DNA from: Natronolimnobius baerhuensis
GTDB taxonomy: Archaea > Halobacteriota > Halobacteria > Halobacteriales > Natrialbaceae
DNA length: 64,000 nucleotides
Direction: 5' to 3'
Assembly (NCBI RefSeq): GCF_002177135.1
Contig: NZ_MWPH01000001.1
Coordinates: 992,001 to 1,056,000 of the forward strand
Shown one piece after another: positions 37,753 to 46,331 of this stretch (position 1 is its first letter; each line of letters opens with the position of its first letter). The notes below the pieces were generated by a model. It ran no database searches. It was given only the letters and a program-made list of their open reading frames with translations, and was not told the DNA's origin. The position numbers were made by a program, and so were the translations under genes.

Positions 37753-39234
37753 ATGTGTCTATCAATGGTGGTCGATGAGTGGGCACAACTCCTGCTCGAG
37801 TGTGCACAGGACAAAATCGCCGTGATCGAGGACACTGGCGAGTATGTCTACGTCAACGAGGCAAGCACAGACATACTCGGGTTCGAGCCAGCGGCACTGA
37901 TCGGCGACACAGTCTTCGAGTATATCCACGACGACGACGTGGCGGCCATCAAACAGCGATTCAACCACTTTGTGGCGGCTGCTGCGGACCAGACGATAAC
38001 GGTTCGATATCGGCACCGAACGGCAGATAGCGAGTGGACGTGGCTCGAGAGTCGGCTCTCGAACGTCGACATTGGCACACAGATCGATGCGAACGCGACC
38101 GAGAATGGAGAGACAGGCAAGCGATACGTCGTGAGTTCACGTGACATTTCCAAACAGGTGGCCGCCGAACGGGATCGACAACAGGCACGCGAGCGCCTCG
38201 AGACGATCACCCAGACGACCGGTGACGTCCTGTGGCTGTTTTCCGGTGACTGGGAGGAACTGCTCTTCGTCAATCCGGCGTACGAGCGAATCTTCGGGCA
38301 GCCGGTCGCCGAACTCGAGCAAGATCCACACTCGTTTCTGGATGTGATTCATCCGGACGACGTCCCGGCAGTCGAGCAGGCGATGCAACGGCTTTCGGCC
38401 GGGACACCGACCAGTGTCGAGTATCGGGTGAACCCGGACCTCGAGTATGAGCGCTGGGTCTGGGTCCGTGCAGAACCCGTCGTCACAGACGGCACGGTCA
38501 CGCGCATCGTCGGTTTTACACGCGATATCACTGACCGGCGACGACGCAAACGGCAACTCATCGTGATGGATACGCTCTTGCGCCACAACCTTCGCAACGA
38601 TATGTGCGTTATTCTTGGCACCGCCGACGAACTCACTCGAGCGACGCCAGACACTCGTGACGATGACACGCCACCACTCGAGCCAGACACCGTCTCGGCA
38701 CACGCAGCCGTCATTCGCGAGTACGGCGAAAAACTGCTCGAAAGTGCTACCAAACAACGTCGGGTGATCGATTTGCTGGCAGACGCCCCCGTTCGCTCGC
38801 CAACGGATATCGTCGACGTCGTCACTGACGCTATCGAGCAGATCCGAGCATCCCACGACGTTTCAATTGAGACCGACCTCCCGGACGCTGCCCGAGCGAT
38901 CACGATTACCGAACTCGAGGCAGCGATCTACGAACTGCTCGAGAACGCGGTCGAACACGCCCCGAGCGACGAGCCAGCGGTTTCGGTCACGGTCGAAGCG
39001 ACCGGAGACGGTGCTGTCGCGATTACTGTCGAAGACAACTGCCCGCCGATTCCCGAACTCGAGTTTCGCGTCCTGACCGGCGAGTGGGAGATGACCGACG
39101 TCTATCACACCTCGGGGCTGGGGCTGTGGCTCGTCTACTGGGTCGTCGACCTCTCGAACGGCTGGGTCGACTTCTCGCGCTCCGAGGGCGACGGAAACAC
39201 GATCACAGTGACTCTTCCTCGTTCATCCACGTGA
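37753..39234 (+). CDS. PAS-PAS sensor histidine kinase
   Basis: 493 residues, soluble. PAS 1 (~15-135), PAS 2 (~150-262), then an atypical H box, MDTLLRHNLRND with H278, of the haloarchaeal HisKA type, and a HATPase (ELLENAVEHAP, TVEDNCPPIPELE, SGLGLWLVYWVV). A TATA box, TTTATAA at about 37725-37731, places transcription start at or near the ATG, so a leaderless message is expected. No adjacent response regulator. The signal is unknown; PAS domains often sense light, redox state or small ligands. Confidence 0.9.
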   Translation: MCLSMVVDEWAQLLLECAQDKIAVIEDTGEYVYVNEASTDILGFEPAALIGDTVFEYIHDDDVAAIKQRFNHFVAAAADQTITVRYRHRTADSEWTWLESRLSNVDIGTQIDANATENGETGKRYVVSSRDISKQVAAERDRQQARERLETITQTTGDVLWLFSGDWEELLFVNPAYERIFGQPVAELEQDPHSFLDVIHPDDVPAVEQAMQRLSAGTPTSVEYRVNPDLEYERWVWVRAEPVVTDGTVTRIVGFTRDITDRRRRKRQLIVMDTLLRHNLRNDMCVILGTADELTRATPDTRDDDTPPLEPDTVSAHAAVIREYGEKLLESATKQRRVIDLLADAPVRSPTDIVDVVTDAIEQIRASHDVSIETDLPDAARAITITELEAAIYELLENAVEHAPSDEPAVSVTVEATGDGAVAITVEDNCPPIPELEFRVLTGEWEMTDVYHTSGLGLWLVYWVVDLSNGWVDFSRSEGDGNTITVTLPRSST

Positions 39235-39317
39235 TAGCCAAGGAGAATCTGCTCGAGGCCCCGATAGCACGTCTGGACCTGCCAGACCTGACACAAATCG
39301 ATTGTACCAACTTGCTG

Positions 39318-40676
39318 TTAGCCGAGGTCGACCGGATCGACTTTCAGGAACTCCCGTGCCATCACCGTCGCGTAGGATCCCTTCGGCAACGCAAACGACA
39401 GCGACAGCGGCTCGAGGCCCACCTCGAGGTCCGTCCGAACGAGAATCGCGCGTCGCGTCCCGCTCGAGTAGAACTCACCCGGTAGATCGAAGTCGCCTGG
39501 CTCGAGGTCGAGGTCAGCGAGTACCTCGCGTTCGATCTCGCCTTGTTCCCCGTCTGCGAGTTCCGTGTCGGTGCCGACCAGTGGCGCGGTGACGAACGCC
39601 CGCCCACGCTCGCAATGACGAGTGACGGAGTCGACGCGCCGGTCGTCGACGCGCTGCAATCGGTCGGTGTCGGGTAGTTCGAGTTCGTCGGGCGCGTCGG
39701 TGTCGGCAAAGCAGACGACATCACCCGCGACCGGGCGGTCGAACGGAAGCCCGCGCTCGAGGCGTTTGCTTAGCATCTGATTGAACGCATACGACTGGGC
39801 GGCGTGGACGAACAGCCGTTGGAGGTTCGAGGGGACGCGCTCGAGAGCGGCCCGAAAGTCGTCGGGTTCGGGTTCGCCCTCACATTCGACGAGGCCATGG
39901 AGCATCGAACGCTCGTAGCGGAGGCGATTGGGGAATCCCTCGAGGGCTTCCTGCCAGTCTTCGGTCTCCTCGACGAACGTTCGGGCGTCCTGCGTGCTCT
40001 CGGGTTCGGCGTCAGCGGGACGGCCGAGGTACGCCATGACCGCGCCCTTCCAGTCGCCGCGGACAATCTCGAGGCCGACCTCGTGGGTGACCGGCCGACG
40101 GCTCCCGAATCGCTGCTGGCCGAAGAAGTTGGGCACGCCGACGGGCGTCGGCTCGTCATCGCCGTCGACGGCGTTCTCGAGCCCGCCGAAGGCCTGTAAC
40201 TCGTTGGTGATCGCTGCCGCGTTGTCGGGTTGCTCGGGATCGCTGACGACGAGCGTAAACGCGTTGCCCGCGAGGTCGCCGAACTCGAGGTTTCGGCCCG
40301 CGCGCCCGAGGACCTCAAGCTCAGCGCCGTTGACGTCAGGCAGGTCGTCGGGATCAGCGCCGTAGACCGAAAACAGCTGCGTCGTCACGGCGTACTTGTC
40401 TTTCGTGCCGGCCCAGTTGACCCGCTCGCGGGAGATCCCCAGCGCGTCGGAGACCCGAGAGGCAAAGTCGTTCGTATCCCAGCCTCGCAGCGTCGCTCGG
40501 AACACGAGGTGCGGGTAGGCGTCCGTCGGCGCATCGACCGGCTCGGTGTCGAAGCGCTCGAGTTCGCGGACGCGAAACTCCTCGTCGTCCTCGCGGAGGT
40601 GACCGCCGACGCCGTCGGCGTCAGTGACGTAATACTCCATGCCGACAGCCTGTTCCGTGGGGTGGGCCGGGCGCAT
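39318..40676 (-). CDS. truD: tRNA pseudouridine(13) synthase TruD
   Basis: 452 residues. The catalytic Asp is D93 in [12 protein letters not shown]. Further TruD motifs are [29 protein letters not shown] and NQMLSKRLE. It isomerises U13 of tRNAs, and archaeal homologues include Pus7-type enzymes. It lies 107 bp downstream of pth2 on the same strand, a pairing also seen in other haloarchaea. The N-terminus [17 protein letters not shown] is family-typical. Confidence 0.94.
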   Translation of the reverse strand: MRPAHPTEQAVGMEYYVTDADGVGGHLREDDEEFRVRELERFDTEPVDAPTDAYPHLVFRATLRGWDTNDFASRVSDALGISRERVNWAGTKDKYAVTTQLFSVYGADPDDLPDVNGAELEVLGRAGRNLEFGDLAGNAFTLVVSDPEQPDNAAAITNELQAFGGLENAVDGDDEPTPVGVPNFFGQQRFGSRRPVTHEVGLEIVRGDWKGAVMAYLGRPADAEPESTQDARTFVEETEDWQEALEGFPNRLRYERSMLHGLVECEGEPEPDDFRAALERVPSNLQRLFVHAAQSYAFNQMLSKRLERGLPFDRPVAGDVVCFADTDAPDELELPDTDRLQRVDDRRVDSVTRHCERGRAFVTAPLVGTDTELADGEQGEIEREVLADLDLEPGDFDLPGEFYSSGTRRAILVRTDLEVGLEPLSLSFALPKGSYATVMAREFLKVDPVDLG

Positions 40677-40783
40677 ACTGGGCGTGGCTTTGGCTGCCGG
40701 GGATAAATCGGTTCGTTCTCGCAGTCGCCGCTGTGGCGGACGATGACTGGTCGACGGAAAACGACTCGAGCGCGCGTCCGAGA

Positions 40784-41122
40784 TCAGAACAGCGACAGTT
40801 CGCCTGTCACACTGTCGACGTCGTCATCCGCTGCGGGGCCGACGGCCAGCGCCGTGACGGTGCCGGGCTCGAGTTGGGTGTGGCCGGCGTCGCGAATCAG
40901 GGCGTTCGGAATCCCCTTGCTATCAGCGATTTCGGAGAGTTCGTGCAGTTGCCGTTCGCTGGTCCCTTTGAGGACGACCTTCTTCTGGCCGCCCTGTTTC
41001 CACTGGCTCCGACGCTGGCTATCTGCCTTTTCGTATGCAGAGAGCGACGCGTGAGCGACCTGTGCGGCGAGTTTTCCCTGTCCCATGCCGATGTCGGTGC
41101 GGGCGACGATGGCCTGTTTCAT
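40784..41122 (-). CDS. pth2: peptidyl-tRNA hydrolase, archaeal Pth2 type
   Basis: 112 residues from ATG 41122 ([26 protein letters not shown]). It matches Pth2 throughout: [38 protein letters not shown] and [22 protein letters not shown]. The enzyme frees tRNA from stalled peptidyl-tRNA. The frame upstream to 41284 is not coding. Probably transcribed with truD. Confidence 0.96.
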   Translation of the reverse strand: MKQAIVARTDIGMGQGKLAAQVAHASLSAYEKADSQRRSQWKQGGQKKVVLKGTSERQLHELSEIADSKGIPNALIRDAGHTQLEPGTVTALAVGPAADDDVDSVTGELSLF

Positions 41123-41229
41123 ACGCCCGCAGACGACGCCGACACCCATAGCCGCGGCGATTACGGACGGGTTTCTCGTTGTGAAGTCACTCACGCAACA
41201 CTTATCGGAACCTCGTGTCATGTTGCTGT

Positions 41230-41781
41230 ATGGTCCGAACGCCGCTTGTCTTTCCCAACGACTACTTCGCCCGCTCGGACGCATTTTCTCCGTGGAAAGT
41301 CGTTGGTCCGATTATCGCGTACTGGCTAGCGAGTGTCGCCATCAGCATGCTCATGCGGTACGCGATTGCGTCCGAATGGGCCAACGAGTACGGCAGGTTG
41401 CTCTATCACACCCTCCAGTCAACCGTGCTCACGCTGCTCGTGTTCACGCTCATCGCGTACGTCATCGGACAGGCCGCAGGCGGCGACGGCGAACCCGTGG
41501 ACGCGCTCGTCCTCGCCGCGTGGGGGCTCGTTCCCGCACTCCTCGCCCGAAGCGGATTTCTCATCCTCGAGTTCGGTCCGGTCGGTGGGTCGGAGGCAAC
41601 GCCCGCGACGAACATCGCAGTCGTCATCGCCGCTGGTGCCATCGCCTGCATCTGGATCGGCTACTGCTGGCGCGATGGCTTTCGCCATGCCTTCGGCCTC
41701 GAGCGAGCCGTTGCGACACCCGCTGCGGCGCTCGGTGTCGGTCTCTGTGCGGTGTGGTTTTTCTGGCCGTGGCTCGTGTAG
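41230..41781 (+). CDS. predicted integral membrane protein (YIP1-like)
   Basis: 183 residues from ATG 41230 ([19 protein letters not shown]). Five hydrophobic helices: ~22-44, ~58-80, ~92-110, ~125-145 and ~160-180. The polar N-terminus before the first helix and the overall layout resemble haloarchaeal YIP1-family membrane proteins of unknown role. A T-rich stretch (CTTTTTAG, ~41800) after the stop may terminate it before dcd. Confidence 0.65.
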   Translation: MVRTPLVFPNDYFARSDAFSPWKVVGPIIAYWLASVAISMLMRYAIASEWANEYGRLLYHTLQSTVLTLLVFTLIAYVIGQAAGGDGEPVDALVLAAWGLVPALLARSGFLILEFGPVGGSEATPATNIAVVIAAGAIACIWIGYCWRDGFRHAFGLERAVATPAAALGVGLCAVWFFWPWLV

Positions 41782-41831
41782 TTCAAACCGATTCGGATTC
41801 TTTTTAGAACGGGCCACTCGAGAGCAGACAT

Positions 41832-42437
41832 ATGATCCTCTCCGATGCGGACATTCTCGACCGACTCGAGGACGGCTCGCTCGTTGTCGAACCCCTCGAC
41901 GACCCGGAACTGCAGATTCAACCGGCGAGTGTCGACTTGCGACTGGGGCGGGAGTTCCTCGAGTTCCAGCGGACGAACATCCCCTGTATTCACCCGAATT
42001 CCGAGAACGAAGTCGACGAGTACGTCACCGAAACCGTCGTCGAAGACGGTGACGACTTCATCCTTCATCCCGGCGACTTCGTCCTCGGAACGACCCACGA
42101 GCGCGTCGAGATTCCGGCGGACCTGATCGCCCACGTCGAGGGCCGCTCCTCGCTTGGCCGCCTCGCCGTCGTCGTCCACGCGACCGCAGGACTCTGTGAT
42201 CCCGGTTATCGCGGCCAGATCACCCTTGAACTCTCGAATCTCGGCAGCGCACCTGTTGCACTCACGCCGGGAATGCGCATCTCACAGCTCACCTTCACCG
42301 AACTCAAAACCGAAGCCGAACGCCCCTACGGCAGCGACCGCGGCTCGAAGTATCAGGACCAGGACGGGCCACAGGCCTCGCGCATCCAGAGCGACGACGA
42401 GTTCGGCGGCGACCAACTCGAGCGGACGGGCGAGTAA
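41832..42437 (+). CDS. dcd: dCTP deaminase
   Basis: 201 residues. Characteristic stretches: [51 protein letters not shown] (catalytic loop with the nucleophilic Glu region), [15 protein letters not shown] and RISQLTF. It deaminates dCTP to dUTP (possibly bifunctional to dUMP, not decidable here), feeding dTMP synthesis. Fifty bp after the YIP1-like gene. Confidence 0.95.
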   Translation: MILSDADILDRLEDGSLVVEPLDDPELQIQPASVDLRLGREFLEFQRTNIPCIHPNSENEVDEYVTETVVEDGDDFILHPGDFVLGTTHERVEIPADLIAHVEGRSSLGRLAVVVHATAGLCDPGYRGQITLELSNLGSAPVALTPGMRISQLTFTELKTEAERPYGSDRGSKYQDQDGPQASRIQSDDEFGGDQLERTGE

Positions 42438-42446
42438 CGCGCCAGT

Positions 42447-42857
42447 TTAGTCTCGAGCGTCGCGGTCGTCATCGGTCGATTCTCGCGGTGTGTCACTGCC
42501 GAACGGGTCGATCAGGCCGACGCCGACGGCGACGAGACAGCCAGTTGCGAAGCCGATTCCCATCGAGGCGACCGGACCAATCCCCTCGAGCCATGCAGCC
42601 CCGAGCAGTCCAACGACGAGCCCGCCGCCGAAGCCGGCGATGATTCCTGCGATTCGGCGCTTCTGTGCCGGCACGTCCTCACCGAGTACGACCGAGACAC
42701 TCGTGGTCACGGCGAGACTGGCAGCCGTGCCCGCAAACAGCCCGAGCAATAGCGAGTAGTTGACCCAGTGTTCGGTGAGGCCGGTGACGGTCAGCCCGAC
42801 ACCGAAAAAGGTCACCAACCCCGCGATGAGCGCGAACGCGCCTGCTTTGGCGGACAT
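42447..42857 (-). CDS. small hydrophobic membrane protein, unknown
   Basis: 136 residues with four hydrophobic segments (~5-30, ~34-58, ~70-90, ~96-116) rich in Gly/Ala, ending in an acidic DTPRESTDDDRDARD tail. I recognise no family. The gene converges with dcd (9 bp between stops) and is divergent from the ThiN-type regulator. Confidence 0.65.
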   Translation of the reverse strand: MSAKAGAFALIAGLVTFFGVGLTVTGLTEHWVNYSLLLGLFAGTAASLAVTTSVSVVLGEDVPAQKRRIAGIIAGFGGGLVVGLLGAAWLEGIGPVASMGIGFATGCLVAVGVGLIDPFGSDTPRESTDDDRDARD

Positions 42858-42986
42858 TGCTCGAGTGTTGTCGCGGGCCCGAAATAAGCGTGTTCACCTG
42901 GCGGGACTCGAGGTGGTGGGCCGGCACAGACGGCGACTGGCGACAGGTCCAATGAGTTATCCCGGCGGCGTGCGTAGCGCCGACAA

Positions 42987-43886
42987 ATGCAATTCGTCGA
43001 AGAGATCGTCGTCGACGAGTTCCTGCCGACGGTCCGGTCGATGCTGGCCGGCGAACTCCGCGAGCAGGGATTCACACAGAGCGACGTTGCGGAGGTACTC
43101 GGAATCAGCCAGAGTGCAGTCTCGAAGTACGCCCACGGCGACGTGGCGACAAACGACCGAATCGAGCGCGACGAGCGCGTGGTCTCCCTCGTCGAAGAAC
43201 TTGCCGAGGGACTCGCGGCTGGCGACGTCACGCCCGTCCAGGCGCTCATCGAAATCGAAGTCCTCATCCGCACGCTCGAGGGCGGAAGCGACCTCCTCGC
43301 GGACCTCCACGAGGACGCCGTTCCCGAACTCGCCGACTACGACGCGAGTTTCCGGGTTCACGACCCCGAAAGCGCTCTTCGGACCAGCGAGCGCGTCCTC
43401 TCGTCGCTGCGCGGCGGGCTTCGCCTGCTCGAGAACGCGAGCGGCTTCGCAACGTTGATCCCCGCCGTCGGCTCGAATCTGGTCGCTTGCACGCCGGACG
43501 CGAGCGATGTCGAGGACGTGGCCGGCGTTCCCGGCCGGATTTTCGACGTCAAAGGAAAGGCAACGGTGCCGGCAGACCCCGAGTTCGGCGTCTCCGAGCA
43601 CGTCGCAACGGTCCTGCTCGCAGCGCGTCGCCACGGCGCTGACGTCTCCGCGGCGCTCAACATCGCCTACGACGAGTCGACACTCGCCACGCTCGAAGAA
43701 CGCGGCCACGTCACCGCCGAGTTCGACGAATCGGACGACATCGTCTCGAGCGTTAGCGCGGCCATCGAGAGCGAACCCGACGCAACGGTGCTGTACCAGA
43801 CCGGCGGGATGGGAATCGAGCCGCTGATCTACGTGCTCGGGCCGGACGCAGAGTCGGTCGCGGACGCCGCTCGAGCGCTCATCTAA
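42987..43886 (+). CDS. HTH-ThiN transcriptional regulator of thiamine genes (ThiR-like)
   Basis: 299 residues. An N-terminal helix-turn-helix (FTQSDVAEVLGISQSAVSKYAHG, ~30-52) is fused to a C-terminal ThiN domain (~125-299; GSNLVACTPDASDVEDVAGVPGRI, VLLAARRHGADVSAALNIAYD, YQTGGMGIEPLIYVLGP). This architecture is ThiR, the archaeal thiamine-responsive regulator related to thiamine-phosphate synthase; a catalytic ThiN function is not excluded. thi4, a likely target, lies 4.4 kb away. The ligand is probably thiamine phosphate or pyrophosphate. Confidence 0.85.
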   Translation: MQFVEEIVVDEFLPTVRSMLAGELREQGFTQSDVAEVLGISQSAVSKYAHGDVATNDRIERDERVVSLVEELAEGLAAGDVTPVQALIEIEVLIRTLEGGSDLLADLHEDAVPELADYDASFRVHDPESALRTSERVLSSLRGGLRLLENASGFATLIPAVGSNLVACTPDASDVEDVAGVPGRIFDVKGKATVPADPEFGVSEHVATVLLAARRHGADVSAALNIAYDESTLATLEERGHVTAEFDESDDIVSSVSAAIESEPDATVLYQTGGMGIEPLIYVLGPDAESVADAARALI

Positions 43887-43952
43887 GCCTCATCTCATCG
43901 CTGTGCGAGACGGTGGCCATCCGATTATGGTGACACAACGCCAAGCAGCAGT

Positions 43953-44672
43953 ATGAGCGCGAGTACGAACTCGGAATCCGCCCAGGAATTCTACGGGCGC
44001 TGGGCGCGCCTCTACGATCTGATCGCGCGTCGAACGCCCGGCATTCCACGCCTCCGCGGCCGAGCAGCCGCCGCCTGCGGACTCGAGTCGGGCGATACCG
44101 TCGTCGAGATGGGCTGTGGCACGGGTGCGAATCTCCCTTACCTGCGCGAGCGCGTCGGCCCCGAGGGAACGGTTATCGGCGTCGATTTCACGCGCCCCGT
44201 CCTCGAGCGAGCGCGCGATCTGACCAGCGAGTACGACAACGTTCACGTCGTTCGCGGCGATGCAACCAGTCCGCCGTTCGCCGCACTCGAGGAAACCGGA
44301 CACGACACAGACACTAGCGCCAGCGTCGACGCCGTGCTCGCAACCTTCGTCGTCGGCATGCTCGCAGATCCCGCAGGGGCGGTCGACGACTGGTGTGATC
44401 TCGTCGGCCCGGACGGGCACGTCGTCCTCGCGAACGCTGCTCGGAGCGACGAGTGGTATGCACCGCCAGTCAACGCCGTTTTCCGGGCGATTGTCGTACT
44501 CTCGACGCCACCAACGATGAAGTTGCGCTACGAAAACGAGCCACACCTGCGTCTCGACCGCAAAATCGACGCCGCCCACGCACGGCTTCGAGAACGCTCC
44601 GCGGCGATTGCCGACGAAACCCACGTCTTCGGCGTCGTTCGCTTGACTGGTGGTGAAATCGCACAGCGATGA
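43953..44672 (+). CDS. class I SAM-dependent methyltransferase
   Basis: 239 residues. Motif I is VVEMGCGTGANLPYL (~50-64), followed by GTVIGVDFTRPVLERAR and VLATFVVGMLADP, then a late strand GHVVLANAA. The opening AQEFYGRWARLYDLIARR is typical of UbiE/MenG-like enzymes. The acceptor, perhaps a quinone or lipid intermediate, cannot be fixed. It converges with the thioesterase gene, 6 bp between stops. Confidence 0.85.
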   Translation: MSASTNSESAQEFYGRWARLYDLIARRTPGIPRLRGRAAAACGLESGDTVVEMGCGTGANLPYLRERVGPEGTVIGVDFTRPVLERARDLTSEYDNVHVVRGDATSPPFAALEETGHDTDTSASVDAVLATFVVGMLADPAGAVDDWCDLVGPDGHVVLANAARSDEWYAPPVNAVFRAIVVLSTPPTMKLRYENEPHLRLDRKIDAAHARLRERSAAIADETHVFGVVRLTGGEIAQR

Positions 44673-44678
44673 TTCGGG

Positions 44679-45080
44679 CTACTCGAGGTCGTCGTATGCC
44701 TGCACTCGCTCGCGAACCGAGTCCGGGATCGGCGTTGGACGTCCCGTCTCGAGGTCGGTACAGACCATGACCGTCTCGGCCGTCGCGGCCACGTCGCCGT
44801 CGACGCGGATCTCGTAGGCCATCGTACAACTACTCGTGCCGAGGTCGGTCGTCCAGAGCACAATGACTGGGTCGTCGTCCATCGTAATCGGGCGCTCGTA
44901 GGAAATCTCGAGGTTGGCGACGACGAACGAGATATCCGACAGACTCGATTCGAACACCTCCTCGACGTAGGCGACGCGGGCCGACTCGAGGTAACTGACG
45001 TAGACCGCGTTATTGACGTGATTCAGCGGATCGAGGTCGCGAAAGCGAACGGGCATCTCGACTGTAAACTTCTCACTCAT
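44679..45080 (-). CDS. acyl-CoA thioesterase, 4-hydroxybenzoyl-CoA thioesterase-like hotdog family
   Basis: 133 residues from ATG 45080. The catalytic stretch is RFRDLDPLNHVNNAVYVSYLESAR with the Asp of D-x-x-x-H-V-N. ISYERPITMDDD and YEIRVDGDVAATAETVMVCTD complete the hotdog fold. Acts on acyl-CoA thioesters of unknown chain. The longer frame upstream to 45158 has no family residues. Confidence 0.9.
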   Translation of the reverse strand: MSEKFTVEMPVRFRDLDPLNHVNNAVYVSYLESARVAYVEEVFESSLSDISFVVANLEISYERPITMDDDPVIVLWTTDLGTSSCTMAYEIRVDGDVAATAETVMVCTDLETGRPTPIPDSVRERVQAYDDLE

Positions 45081-45158
45081 TGTTCGTTTCTCACGCGAGC
45101 GAGACAAAAGTACGCTGTGGTCGGAGACCGTGACGGCGGGCTCCACACAGTGAGTCAC

Positions 45159-45926
45159 TCACCCGTACAGCTGTTCGTGGTCCGCACAGAACAACGGGTC
45201 GCGTAACTGTGCCTCGAGTAGCTCCTCGTGATAGTGGGCGTTGAACAGGCAACAGCCCTCCTCGTCGCAAAACGCTTTGCCGTGTGCGAGATAGTGGGAG
45301 GCCTGCAGGGCGTATCCTCGCAGGGCGTCCGTACTCCGGGGATCGTCCTCGATCAGGAACTCGCCCTCGACCTGATTCTCGAGGACCTCCCGCGGCGGGG
45401 TGTCGCCCGACAGCAGTGCATGGCGCTGCTGTTCCTTGTAGTATTCCTCCGGCTTGGCCGGGGCCTCGTAGAGGCCGGGAACCGAAATGAGCGCTGGCTG
45501 GCCGAGGACGTTGACGCGTTTATGCCAGCGCCCATCGTGGTCGCCCCAGGTCCCGATTGCCCGGTCGAGAAACGCGACGTGTGCCGTCTCGAGCCCACGC
45601 TCGTCGGCCGGCAACGCGGCGTTGAGTGCGCGCTGGACCTGTACGCCGTCGTACAGGACGCCACCGCTGCGCTCGGGATGCTCGAGGGCGCGTTCTTCGT
45701 AGCGAATCGTTCCCAACATTGTGTTACCGGTCTCGCGCTCGTACGGTGAGGGAACGCGTGCTTCAGCGAATCGCTCGGCCAAGTCAGTGTCGTCGTTCCG
45801 GTGGACATCGAGAAATCGGTCGCGAACTGTGACCGGGACGGAGAGCCGTTCGGACAGCCAGTTTGCGATGGCTTCGACATCGACGACGGTCGTCGGCGCT
45901 CGATAGCAAATCACGTGCTCGACCAT
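45159..45926 (-). CDS. archaemetzincin-like putative metallopeptidase (DUF6775 type), catalytic Glu missing
   Basis: 255 residues from ATG 45926 (MVEHVICYRAP). The C-terminus, ASHYLAHGKAFC then CCLFNAHYHEELLEAQLRDPLFC, aligns with the archaemetzincin zinc and cysteine pattern HExxHxxGxxHC...C...FC. Here the Glu of HExxH is replaced (HYLAH), so the zinc site may remain without catalysis. The N-terminal part (~1-150) contains the strands expected of such proteins (PVTVRDRFLDVH, IRYEERALEH). Function unknown. Confidence 0.6.
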   Translation of the reverse strand: MVEHVICYRAPTTVVDVEAIANWLSERLSVPVTVRDRFLDVHRNDDTDLAERFAEARVPSPYERETGNTMLGTIRYEERALEHPERSGGVLYDGVQVQRALNAALPADERGLETAHVAFLDRAIGTWGDHDGRWHKRVNVLGQPALISVPGLYEAPAKPEEYYKEQQRHALLSGDTPPREVLENQVEGEFLIEDDPRSTDALRGYALQASHYLAHGKAFCDEEGCCLFNAHYHEELLEAQLRDPLFCADHEQLYG

Positions 45927-45995
45927 ATACAAGGTAGTGGTACCACCCGGTGAAACAGTTACGATCACCGCAGGTGGCTTCAAATGTGGGATGTC

Positions 45996-46290
45996 CTACG
46001 AGCCCTCGGCCTCAGCCGACCGAAATCGAACTGTGGCGGTCGTCCCGTCGGTTGCCCTATCGAACGACAGTTCGCCGCCGGAGTGGGCGACGACCCAGTC
46101 GACCAGCCAGAGACCAATCCCGTTGCTGTGCTGGAGGGCCGTCTCGCGCCCCTCCTCGAGAACGTCGATCTCGTGGTCGGGAATGTCGGGGCCATCGTCA
46201 GTTCACTCGAGGATCGTCGCCGAGCCCTCTCGGACGACCGAGACACGAACCGTCGGCTCGCTTCCGGTGTGTTCGAGCATTGGCGGAAGA
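45996..46290 (-). pseudogene. dead histidine kinase fragment (HATPase end)
   Basis: The minus strand reads SEPTVRVSVVREGSATILE, stop, TDDGPDIPDHEIDVLEEG, then HSNGIGLWLVDWVVAHSGGEL and TTATVRFRS, ending in TAG. This is the G1 box, G2 box and last strands of a HATPase, interrupted by one TGA just before the DDGP box. The N-terminal kinase part is absent. It lies antisense just upstream of a live 7TM kinase gene; the opposite strand there is only an open shadow. Confidence 0.8.
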
Positions 46291-46331
46291 AAGCCACAAA
46301 CAGTATTGGGGTCCAGAATCAATATAGGGTA

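Noticed and set aside
45984-46331. N-terminal extension of the 7TM kinase
   Set aside because: This part is antisense to a clear HATPase relic, and the first membrane helix begins at 46332.
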